Origin: Notospermus geniculatus | Taxonomy: Eukaryota > Nemertea > Pilidiophora > Heteronemertea > Lineidae | Length of the DNA: 64,000 bases | Direction: 5' to 3' | NCBI GenBank assembly: GCA_002633025.1 | Contig: NMRB01000004.1 | Coordinates: 1,018,276-1,082,275 of the forward strand | Shown: positions 54,401 through 64,000 of the stretch, one piece after another | How positions within the stretch are numbered: the first letter of the stretch is position 1 | Layout of the letters: the number at the start of each line of letters is the position of its first letter | Notes under the pieces: model-generated | What the model was told of the DNA's origin: nothing | The model's input: only the letters and a program-made list of their open reading frames with translations | The model's database searches: none | Position numbers and translations under genes: made by a program

Positions 54401-57400
54401 GTTGATAACAGCGAGCGAAATGGTAGGTGGAATGATGGATGGGTGGAGGGCCTTCCTGGTTTTCCTGCCACGTAGGGTAAAGTGGTAGAATTCTAGCCCT
54501 GGTACAATAGCCCCTGAGTGTAAAATGGCCAGCATTGCATGGAGATGTATACTTGAACTCAGGGGCTAGAATTGTACCACTTTACTCTACTGTTAGTGTT
54601 AGTTACTGAATTAGTGGTCACTCATCTCATGTCAGTGATTTAGGCTACCTCTCAGTGCCAGTCGCTAAACGTGCTCACAATGCAGCATTACGCTATCTTG
54701 CTCCTGAGCCCAAGCTAATGCACTATTGATAAACCTGTCACAGCATACGTTACTGTTGAGATCATTTCATGTCAGGGAGAAGATCTATCATCACTTTTAT
54801 CCTTACATTTCTCAGTTAAGCTGAATAAGCCTCGTCATTCTTTCTGTTTATGGAAAGGTAAGCCCACTACTGCAGTCGGAAGCTGAGCAACACTCATATT
54901 TACTTCAAAACATCTTCTGCGAGATCCTTCAACAGAAGTCAGAAACCTTGGTTCTGCTGAATAGTTCTATATATTTTCAAGAGATGGCAGCACCATGTGG
55001 TCATATCATTGATCAGTCTGATTCTGACAGACTGTTCATGTCAACTTATGGATTCTGCTACGATGCTGATTGTGAACAATGACCATGACCAGTGGGTGTG
55101 GAAGGCCTTTCTAGCTCCATCAAAAAAGTTGGCTTGTGGGTGGCCAAATAGAAGAAAAAACACAGATGACAGAGAAAACTATTTCCTGTTTCAACTTGCT
55201 CTCGTCCAGGTGACTTGTTGCAGGTTGGTTGTGGATCTGGAGATTCTGCAGCCGTGATATTCTCAGATCATGATACAGTCATCAGTGCAACGCGATCCAT
55301 ACCTCTTACAAGTCATGGTTTCTTGTGAAAATAGAGATTTTTACATACAAATAAAGTGAAGTTGGACTTGTATAGAAAGGTAGGGTTTCTAGTCTGTTTG
55401 TGTGAAAACTATTGACTCATTTGCTGATTGCGATGCTAGAGTTGTGAGTCATTTATTTTACTAGACCGCTTCACTTGTTATCATCGTCTTCCGACCTCAT
55501 CAACGCTGCTTCATGACCAGCTTTGGTCTTCTCTGTTCCGTGTTATCGACGGCATGAAAAGATGGCGGGCTGGTGATTGGAATGACTGATGAGTGAAGAG
55601 CAAAGGCTGTCAGAATGGTGCAGCAGAAACATCTGTGCCAGTTACTATGGAGCTGGTGGGTTCATAAAGCCTAGGATTATGCGCTTTCCTTACAATTTCT
55701 TTAGAGTGCAGTCGTGACTTTGGATTTTGCTCTCCAGTGGCTGAAGTTTGCAGACTGATTGAAGTCAACAAGGTGGAACCTCTCTTGGACAATGTTGAGA
55801 CTGACACGATGCTGTCCTTAAGGGACTGTAGCAAAAGTATGTGAAGCCAAAAAAGACGAAATGATTTAGTCTCTCAGCTGACCCCCTCCCTCCCCCCGAG
55901 AGACTAAATTTGGCCAACTTTGGCTTCACCCTGGTCAGCAAGTAAATATGTCCAACATAAGTCTTGAACAATAGTGGGATCATGTAGAGAGGACCTTTGG
56001 TACCATCCGCAATCATGATTTTTATTGAAGGAAAGTGACGTAATTATAGAATGAAATGCCACTTTCCTCCCCTCAAAGAAGCCCTATCTACATCAGAGGA
56101 TCACGTTTGAAAAATACAGGAGAGTTGTTTTTAAAACTCCTATAAGAAGTGCTCTGTTATAATTGAGTGGAGAGCTCTAGCACTGCCCTGAATCCCGAGA
56201 CCTGAATGAACACAACTGCTTGTCCCAGTCGCTGTGTTTATCTCTTTTGCCATTGTGATTCAATCATTGGCTGGTATTTATAAAAGTTAACAAATGCTTT
56301 TACTTTAAAGATTTGTACAGCAGGCAAGTACCACCCCAAGACCAATCAACCTCCTTGTAGATGCAGGTGATCCTGTAGAAAGACGTTTCATGTCTTTATG
56401 TACATCCTTTATGATAATAATATGAATATCCCATGATTGTTTTTCATTCACCCTGTGGAAAACTATTCCATTTGATTGACACTACACTACAGAAAAATCT
56501 TCCAAAAATGCTGTGTTGTTATTGATACACCCTGTACAAAGTACAAGTCTCGCCATCTAGTGTTAACTTGATGACTCATGCACAGACCATGTCGGACCTG
56601 TATACTGACGGGATAGGCAACTCGAGCGTGTGACATGACCACCTGTGTGAAATACCTCCATCGGGGTACTGATAGCCTGATCGGGGTGCTGCGGTCGGAT
56701 GCCCCGATTGGGCGGTTTTGCCCGACTGTTGTCAGTGTGGGATGGCATGGATGGGTGGGATGGGCGGCACTGCAGTGCAGGCAGGCCGGGGGACCGGAGA
56801 AAGTGGTGGATGGAGATGAGACGGATAAATGGAGGTGGAGTGACTCTGGACGAGGGGCCAACCAAGGGAAGGCTCAAGTCAAGGGCCTTGAAACTGAAAC
56901 TGAAAGGAGGCGGGCATCCATCGACCATGGTCAGTCAGGGTCATGGACCAAAAAAACATGGAAAGCAAAGGAGGAGGTGCAGGGATGAGACAGTTGGAGC
57001 CAAAGACAGAGGGGAGGTGGAGGAAATGGAAGTGGAGCGACTCTGTGCAGGGAGGTGATGGAAATGGAGGTGGAGTGACTGTGGCTGAGAGGCCAAGGCA
57101 AGGGGTGAGTCAGCATGGTCAGGCAGTTGGGAACCAGAGACAGAGAGGAGGTGGAGTAACTAGGGGCGAGATGCCAAGGGGTGCGTTGGGCAGTTTGCAG
57201 CTGAAAGCAGAGGGGAGGTGGAGGAAATGGACTGTGGAGTGACTGGGGGCGAGAGGTCAACGGACGATTTGGGCAGTCGGGGATCAAAGACAGAGGGGAG
57301 GTGAAGGAAATGGAGATGGATTGACCATTAGGTGAGAGGCCAAGGAGTGAGCTAGGCAATTTGGAGCCGAAGCCTGGAGGAAATGGAGGTGGAGTGACTA

Positions 57401-60400
57401 TGGGTGAGGGGCCAAAGTGTGAGTTGGNNNNNNNNNNNNNNNNNNNNNNNNNNNNNNNNNNNNNNNNNNNNNNNNNNNNNNNNNNNNNNNNNNNNNNNNN
57501 NNNNNNNNNNNNNNNNNNNNNNNNNNNTAAGTGCATTCTTTCTGCATTACAGCATTACAGCCAAATAGATTATACAGGAAATTCAGTCAGGGTTTTGAGA
57601 GAAATGGACTTGGAAATATCACAAGCTCTGTCAGATTAAATGTTGAAGTCGGGTGACTTGCAGCATCTGACGGTCTTCAACGGGCGTAGGCCTATAAAGT
57701 TTTTCTGAGCTGTTTTTGATGATACATGGAGTGCAGTCACGCTTGTGAAACATTTTGACGAGCGCTATTCTTATCCTTTGGTGAGCGGCGTTGATAGCAT
57801 GTGAAAGTGTCGCGAAAATTTGAATGTCGGAAGATCGTTTTCATCCATTGCAGAACATTTTATGGGTGAAGCCACTTTTTATGAACAAGACGAAATGACC
57901 CTTGGAGTTGGACCCCCTCCCCCCCAAACGAAAAATTTCGTCTTTTTTGGCATCAAAATACTTTTGCTACAGTCCCTAACTGCTTCACACCAAAGGATTG
58001 GTTGGAATTCTGGTCCACGTGACGTCAAGACGCAAGCATGGCTCCATCCATGACACAAGTCGCCAGCATGGTGTTGCATACTTTATGCACTACATTACAT
58101 CTCAACGCAAATTTCTGTAACGGAGGTTCCAATGGGACTAAGTTTACTGCCTTGACTCCTTAGTGGAGAGGTTTCTTCCTTACAGATGTGTCTGCAAAGG
58201 GAGGTTTCATTTATTGAGTAACGATGAAAACATGTTGAAATCCACCTGTTCAATTTTCACATTCCTGATTACATCTTATTAGAAACCCCTAAGGATAATC
58301 ACTGCCGGGATCAATCAATGAACGAGAGCGAGGCTTGGCTTATTCGCGGCTTCAATATTGATCCGATCCTTGGCAATTCCCCGTCTACATGTACAGTACG
58401 CTCTACATACTGGTGGTGTACTGTGTGAACATTGGACTTGACATTCGGCGTGAAATATTGTTTAGTAAATCGCATGTTCCTGATGTGGCGGTGAATTATT
58501 ACGCGTGAATTATTCCTTGTGGAGCTATTTTTTCCTCCTGATTAAGTCTGAGATTGAATCCTCGTGATATTGGTCTGTTCTGGCTCAAATTATCGCTGTT
58601 TTTGCCATCATCATATATTCTACAACGGATTTCTTGCCTTGACTGTGATATATTCATCTGAGCTTTATCTTCTGGTGGTGCTGTATCTGTCTAATCGTCA
58701 TTTAGGTATGTATCTCTCAATGGAAATTCAATACTGTGTAGAGTCAGCTCTCTCATCTGATCTTTTCGTGTGCTTCCTGTTTATTTCAGAGTGAAAAGAA
58801 TCTCTGTATATGTTAGTATGTCAGCAGCAGGCAGGCAGGCCATTCAGCTGGAAAGAAATTTAGAGATTTCATTTTCTATGGTTGAGCAGGTTTCATTTGG
58901 CCTATTAGGCAGACGAGTATGTTGGTTTGAACTTACTATCATTTTCGTTCACAATAATCAGAGCCGGAGATGATACGCGCTGTACCTTTGAACTTGTACA
59001 CAGCAATCGTAAATTCATTACTCGAGGAATTTTCCACTTAATTATGTCATTAGTTATTCAGAAAAGAAGATAAATGTACCACGTGCCACTCCTACAATTT
59101 CCCACGTTCGTGGTATAAATATCATGCACTCTTCAATTTTTAAGCCCTTCTTCCACTTTGATCCTACGCAGTCTCCATATTCTTCGATTATGTGAATTTT
59201 TTGTCAAAGCGTGTTGCTTTCGCTGAAGTCACGCATGTCCTGTTGTGGTATTCCGTCCTCTGCTGTGCACACCGGTTACCGCTGGATACCTCATGAATTA
59301 ACGTTGTCGATGACTCAGTCCAGCAACCTTGTTACCATGGTGACCGGGTATGATGCTGAATTGATTAGGCTATAGATAGAGGAGGATTTATTCGGTGATG
59401 TATCGTATGTGACCCCAGTGAGGACGTGATCTCATTTACATCAGAACTAATTGATAATGAGTGACGTAAAGCTTAAAATAAAGGGCTTATCTCGAGAGTC
59501 TTAATCTGATAAACCATATCACTGTTATTCATCACCAATTCTGATTCTGTTCAGGGGTGTGAAGAAATTATGGGATAATAGAGCTTTTGCAGATGACGTC
59601 ATCGCCGAAAAATCTGCCATCTTGGCAGTCAAACTGATGTCTAATTAAGTCAACATCAGCATCCTGGACTGCTGGTCAAAAGTGACATCAAATGTAATGA
59701 GCTGCTGCATAAGTTCTATTAATTAGCATTCATAATCATTTGCAATATGAATGACTGAGATTGAGAGATCTCACCCGCCATGACTACCCCTCCCTCCCTG
59801 TCTTTTACCATCGGATGTCTTTGAGAGATCAATCGAGAATGTGTCTTTTGGGACCTCCTGAATCTGTTCACTCCATCTTTTCTTCATAATTGTCATTGAT
59901 TATTCCAAACAATTCCAAGGTCAAGGCTATTGGCGATGCTGTCCAAAAACCGAAGCCAGGTCCTCTGGCCTATTGGTCCTGTCTATCCTCCACAAGGTAT
60001 CATTTTCATTTCAGCTTTTCATTTCTTTGTTTACAGATGTCTTCACACTGCATGGTGAATCAACATGCCGGTGTATTTGAACAAAAAATTACAAGAATTT
60101 TGATGAGCTAGACATCGTTCTGAATGTGCGTTCTATCTTTATCCTTTCAGTGTTCAATGATTCGCAGGCATGGGATATGCTAGAGAAATTTGGAAGTAAT
60201 AAGGATGAGGTAGGTTCACTGTTCGTGCAATCACCGACCGTGAGTAATTCCTCGAGTAAAGAGGAAAAATTTGAAAGCCATTTTATGGCAGGTTGTCGTC
60301 AGATGGTTACTAATTGTGCTCTTCGTGGATGATAATTAGTACAACATAATTAGAAGGTGCCATCAATCTCAGAGACGTGAGCTTGTAACCGCCTCGTCAG

Positions 60401-62834
60401 TCTTCTCAGATACAAGCTGAAATTGAAACTTGACTGCCAGTTTCACGTGACTGAGTGTGGTTTCAAAGTCTTGAAGTAAGTGAGTGCATTGCTTGCGGTA
60501 ATCCAGTGGCGTGCTGAGCTAAGCAGTGACTCAATCTTCATCTGTTGCAGGATAAGGATTCATTACTGTCGCGACAATCACTGTATGTGAAGTTCGATCC
60601 CTTGGTTGAGTCGAGGGGAAAAGGTAAGTCACTCTACCCTGTTGCTAGAGTCTCCCTCCTCCAGAAAATACTGACATGAATATCTAGATATACTGGATGA
60701 ACTGGTTTCCTCCTGCTGTATGTTAAAGTGACCCAGTGTCATCCGTAGAGCTACAAACAATGCCCATATTTGGCATGTTTGGCACTCAGCTCTCGGGTTT
60801 ATTATTTTTCTTGTCACAGCATGTTATTATTGATATAACATAAAGACAACAAAAAGTTTCTGACCCGTGCTGTGGCTTAATCCAATGACTCACAATTTCA
60901 TGCATATGGTATATCAAGGAAGGACCAGTATAAGCTTGAATGGTATGTGTAGGGCCACTATTTGGGTCATAGTGTATGATTGTATGATTCAAGTGAAATC
61001 GTGTTGAAAAATTTGTCCTCTGCATGGTCGGTGAAGTGAAACATTATTGTCTGTTAGCAAAGCCCTGGTGTATAGTTCAGTTAGTCTTCTACATGGAAGG
61101 CATTCGATTTGAGGAAATGTCCGATAAGTAACAATGCATGTTCACATTAATTCCAGGGGTTGAGAGTGCAAAGCCAGCCCAGAAACCTGCCATAAATACT
61201 ACAGTTTCTAATGTAACATCAAGTGAAGTGTAAGTAGTTTTGTGCATTGCTGTGCAATATCATAAACAACAGGATTTTCATCAAATATTTAGAAGATAAG
61301 TATTGTAGTGTTATTGATCCATGACAATAATGTGAGGCTTACTTATGCTATCATGTCATTCAGTCTCAAAGCATTCTCCCAGAAGTGTTTCCTTCCTCTA
61401 GCGTTCTCCCAGAAGTGTTTCCTCTAGCGTTCTCCCCTAAGTGTTTCCTCTAGTCTCATCTTCACTCTATTTCTCCTTCAGTAGTGATGACCTTCTCCTG
61501 ATGAACACGCCTCCGCCAAGTAAGTCACTAAACCGCCTCAAACATCCGGCGTCGAGGCTCCTCGAGCAGTCGCAGGCGAAGGACCGCGATGTCGACAAGT
61601 TGTTCACGTGTAGTCCAGAAGGGGTAAGAGTCTGAGATGAAATTCTAGGATGCATGGCTTTGAGTGTGTGACGGCCATTCGGGAACCCTTTTTCTTAGGC
61701 CTCAGTTTATCTGCCAAGTATATGCTGATATATTGCGATTTATCAAAAATGTTCATGGTCAGAACAGGAGGCAATGAGTACTGGTAGGACATAGGAATTC
61801 GTAACCCGACAAAATTGGCAGATATGGAGTGTCCATTTTCTTGATGTCAGATTCTGCGATTCGTAGCCAGCACTTTTAAGTGATGACACGCACCTTCTTT
61901 TTCGTGACATTCCATTTCAACAATGGGTTGCTTTCATCTGCCATTAATTGGCTGTTGCAGTGTGCTTTGATCAGGCAGTGAAGCTTAAAAGCATGACAAT
62001 GACTCATTTCAAAAAGGCATGTGTGTGAAGAAGTGGCTACAATCTTCCTGTCAAGTTGGCCTACGTCAGTGTTGACTTACACCAAGCTTCTTAGCATTTC
62101 GCCATGTTGCACACATCATCTGTGTGAATCACACAGCCGATATTGCACCTGTTTTGTCTTTGGCTAAGTAGTGTGGATGCTTAAACTGGGAACATCCAAC
62201 TCACAGAACACCTGTAGTTGAATCATACTCAACTTTCACTTCTTCATGCACAATTGCCTCTAATATCAGAATTGTTTTCAAAAATTTTCATACATTGCTG
62301 CTTGAGCAAATCCCAACATTTTCATTTGGCACCTGTAAATATACACCTTGCATCTGATGCGAACGGAAACTAAAAAATGTGGACAAGGAGTAATTTTTTC
62401 CGATTTTGTAATATTTTAGTGATTGGTCTGATCTTCTGAAACCAACCGAAGAACATTTTGCTAGGCTGCTTCTGGGTCACCCAGTCTTTAGCTACACATC
62501 ATAACTTGCCCTTTTGTCACTGTTTGGTGGGAAAGATAAAGGAATTTGATTATTATATGCGGACAATTTGGATACCCGTGTAATTGCCCAAGAAAATTAG
62601 AAATGATCTTTTAATCTCTAAATTTCTCTTCCCTCTCAGACCCACGACTTGGAATTTGTGCCAGAAATGTGGGTCGAACACTTAAACAGCTTCTCGGAGC
62701 TGGAAGACTCAGCGGTGCTATCCCAGGATTCCCTGGAGTGCCTCTCATGCACGTGGACACAGGAAAATGGACGCCCTGATAGTCCGCTAGCATTTGATCA
62801 TGAGGAGATCTTGCGTATTGACGATGACCAGGAT
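45495..62834 (+). CDS. TACC: TACC: transforming acidic coiled-coil protein, 5' part (continues beyond window)
   Basis: TACC proteins load XMAP215/ch-TOG on centrosomes and spindle microtubules through a C-terminal coiled coil, which is not in this window. Exons: 45495-45647, 45867-46054, 46282-47232, 48200-48272, 48472-48832, 60151-60209, 60551-60623, 61157-61229, 61482-61623 and 62640-62834. All phases agree and total 756 codons. Near the N-terminus is VTFQTPLKTPKVSP, matching VTFQTPLRDP of TACC3. The large exon encodes an acidic, disordered region with GTYKFDFDSMDLENMNPF and four NPF(E/K/Q)(T/S)KSK repeats, as in TACC1/2. Then come KKTPTRKSKFSRPAF, two IFEPK motifs, AWDMLEKFG and SLLSRQSLYVKFDPLVESRG, the last highly conserved in all TACCs. 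The splice from 48832 (phase 1) to 60151 crosses an 11.3-kb intron. The donor at 46055 (GGTTTTT) is weak but phase-correct. Start chosen as the first ATG after the acceptor at 45484. Confidence 0.92.
53690..54035. repeat. Minisatellite of about 34 bp, roughly nine copies
   Basis: The unit is close to GTTGTGTATTGACCACACTT followed by TTGCATGGCTTTCA. Two variants alternate in part: GACCACACTTTTGC and GATCAGAGTTTTGC. Units near the left edge are more diverged. Confidence 0.85.
54472..54590. repeat. Foldback element in the TACC intron
   Basis: GTAGGGTAAAGTGGTAGAAT on the left is matched inversely by GTACCACTTTACTCTAC on the right, and TTCTAGCCC by GGGGCTAGAA. The span is about 119 bp. Confidence 0.75.
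55822..55930. repeat. Dispersed repeat, GACTGTAGCAAAAGTA family, copy 1
   Basis: It starts GGGACTGTAGCAAAAGTATG, then GAAGCCAAAAAAGACGAAAT and a C-rich tract (GACCCCCTCCCTCC). A copy with the same blocks in inverted order lies at about 57863-57980. The two flank the minisatellite and the assembly gap. Confidence 0.6.
56811..57427. repeat. G-rich minisatellite of about 75-90 bp units, cut by an assembly gap
   Basis: Units contain GGAAATGGAGGTGGAGTGAC, then GAGAGGCCAAGG, then AGACAGAGGGGAGGTGGAGG. Clear starts are near 57022, 57060, 57145, 57222, 57305 and 57378; the left part is more diverged. The array runs straight into 100 n, so its true length is unknown. It gives purine-rich open frames on both strands that are artefacts. 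Confidence 0.85.
57428..57527. other. Assembly gap of 100 n
   Basis: The block is exactly 100 n, a common placeholder for a gap of unknown size. It interrupts the minisatellite in the TACC intron. Confidence 0.98.
61376..61455. repeat. Tandem repeat of about 25 bp, three copies, beside a TACC exon
   Basis: The unit TTCTCCCAGAAGTGTTTCCT plus CTAG is present three times and ends about 25 bp before the exon at 61482. It therefore occupies the branch-point and pyrimidine-tract region of that acceptor. Confidence 0.85.
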
Positions 62835-64000
62835 GTACGTAGGACTAGTCGTTTTCGGTCTGGCTGTGCTGTGCCGAGCTTGCACCGTTGCCTTCCGTCT
62901 CTTGAAACACGCTGTTTCTATTGTTTGGTATCATGAGTTTGTACAGGGATGCCACAAGTCATTCTGGATTATCCGGTACTTGTAAGAGTGTAATGGAAAC
63001 GAAACGAAACCAAAATCCATCGGGTGCCATCAAAATCGGATCTCTGTCCTTATGGAAAACATTTATTAATAAACTTGTCCCACCCACACCTTAGGTGTCA
63101 TCATGAAATAATCGTTCTACACATTCATGAAAATGACTAAGTTCTACACATTCATGAAAATGACTAACTTGGATTGTTCAGATATTGTGGTAACCCTAAC
63201 GCCTGCATGGAAGTCTTCTCGGAGTGAAAACTGACGTGTGTCTCAGTTGATGAATTCCCATGCTACAACCTCCATTATGGTAGCCTGGTGGCCCTCTTCT
63301 GGTGATATCGAGATTCTGCCCTCCCTTATCCATCTCAACTGAGAATTAGTTCGTTAGTTCTGATGATCAGAAAATAAACTTTTTAGGCCAAGTGCCGGTC
63401 AGCATTTCTGTGTCCTGGACGGGGCCATCCGGCGCCGACCAGCAGCAGTGGCAGAACCATATCCACCCTCCTTGATCCACTATGACTGAGAAGGATTTAA
63501 CTGAGAACAGTTTTCACTCCATTTATTTTCCCCAAGATCTCCGTTTCTGATCGACACCTTCCTCTGTGATTAATTTGAATCCTAGATTTTTTCCAGATTT
63601 GCTTGTCGTCTGTGATTACGTTGGTCGCCAGTGCCTTGTTTAGTTATCAGCTAATTAATTATTTTGGTTTTGTCTTAATTAGTTAACCATCATCATCCAT
63701 CAATCAAAGACCTCATAAATCTCCCAAGACTACACGACAAAGGAATTCATTCTGGACATGTTCAAAAACTCTGTGCTGAGGATTCTTCCTGTGTAATTGC
63801 CTTCGATTCTTAGATTAGAATTTTCTCCATCATTCACTCCACAACAACGTGAACCATCGAAAACACACTTCTAAAGGCACATTGGGGTCCCTACATACCA
63901 GTTGATCTAACTCTGCACGTGATTGGTGTGCATTAGATGGTGTGTCTCAATAAATGTCTGTGGGTGGACTGGTGAACACACAGGGTCACATGTTGTACGT
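62835..64000. other. Start of the next TACC intron; no exon seen
   Basis: After the donor GATGTACGT at 62832-62840 there is no further exon in the window. A 27-bp unit (TTCTACACATTCATGAAAAT plus GACTAAC-like) is present twice at 63114-63167. AATAAA words at 63066, 63372 and 63948 are not thought to be functional, because the conserved C-terminal TACC domain has not yet been encoded. Confidence 0.5.

Larger units (their letters stand above)
48833..60150 (+). other. 11.3-kb TACC intron; no convincing exon inside
   Basis: I read this as one intron because flanking phases match directly. It contains the tandem repeats at 53690-54035 and 56811-57427, the 100-n gap at 57428-57527, foldback elements at 54472-54590 and near 55830 and 57870, and a tRNA-like remnant near 55605-55660. 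Open frames such as 50437-50928 have no recognisable motif. Alternative TACC exons could be hidden here, since vertebrate TACC2 uses many. Confidence 0.55.

Noticed and set aside
56487-57536. Long Pro/Ser- or Gly/Glu-rich frames on both strands
   Set aside because: They arise from the purine-rich minisatellite and cross the n block.
59920-59996. Possible extra TACC exon (frame with VKAIGDAVQKPKPGPLAYW)
   Set aside because: It lies between a CCAAG/GTCAAG junction and a CAAG/GTATCA donor, but no acceptor consensus precedes it, and 48832 joins 60151 in phase without it. It remains a weak candidate only.

Overview
This is eukaryotic genomic DNA from an invertebrate animal, most likely a marine deuterostome such as an echinoderm or a relative. 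The genes have many short exons with GT-AG introns. The best-matching homologues are animal genes, several tied to cilia, testis or the centrosome. The intergenic DNA is moderately AT-rich and full of short foldback transposons, TACATGTA-type words and AGGCCTA-type words. The species cannot be fixed from sequence alone. Single n bases at 5885, 23115, 28172 and 34482 and a 100-n block at 57428-57527 mark assembly joins.

Layout, left to right: (1) pantothenate kinase, + strand, 1033-2934, lacking only its first short exon; (2) an unidentified acidic-tailed protein on the - strand, 4757-5451, whose reading frame breaks once; (3) a complete nine-exon syntaxin-18, + strand, 7173-9604; (4) the PAAT (C10orf88) homologue, - strand, 10138-12702; (5) FANK1, + strand, 15035-23099, with two mutually exclusive candidate last exons; (6) a complete five-exon SPATA24, - strand, 24107-26218; (7) an unidentified Ser/Thr-rich protein, + strand, about 28173-31642, with two homologous phase-matched exons; (8) a divergent class A GPCR, - strand, 33670-36391, with an almost identical second copy of part of its last exon; (9) a complete nine-exon NHLRC2, - strand, 39490-44105; (10) the 5' part of a TACC (transforming acidic coiled-coil) gene, + strand, 45495 to beyond the last exon seen at 62834. 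The TACC coiled-coil domain itself must lie beyond the window.

The genes serve unrelated jobs: coenzyme A synthesis, ER-Golgi SNARE fusion, an ABC-transporter-associated factor, testis/ciliary proteins, and mitotic centrosome/microtubule assembly. Their co-location looks like ancient chromosomal linkage rather than an operon. From general knowledge, the human counterparts of the eight named non-GPCR genes lie on chromosome arms 4p, 5q, 8p and 10q, the set that carries the FGFR/TACC paralogues. Three adjacent pairs are head to head (PAAT/FANK1, SPATA24/unknown gene, NHLRC2/TACC), and the last two have short shared upstream regions.

The spaces between exons hold at least a dozen perfect or near-perfect inverted-repeat elements, three copies of one GGATCC-ended repeat family, long mosaics of an AGCTCACC-headed element with internal tandem repeats of about 145 bp, tRNA-derived SINE remnants with B-box sequence, and two copies of an element with a hammerhead-like CTGAGGA/stem/GAAA motif. 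I found no prokaryotic-type system, CRISPR array or intact transposase.
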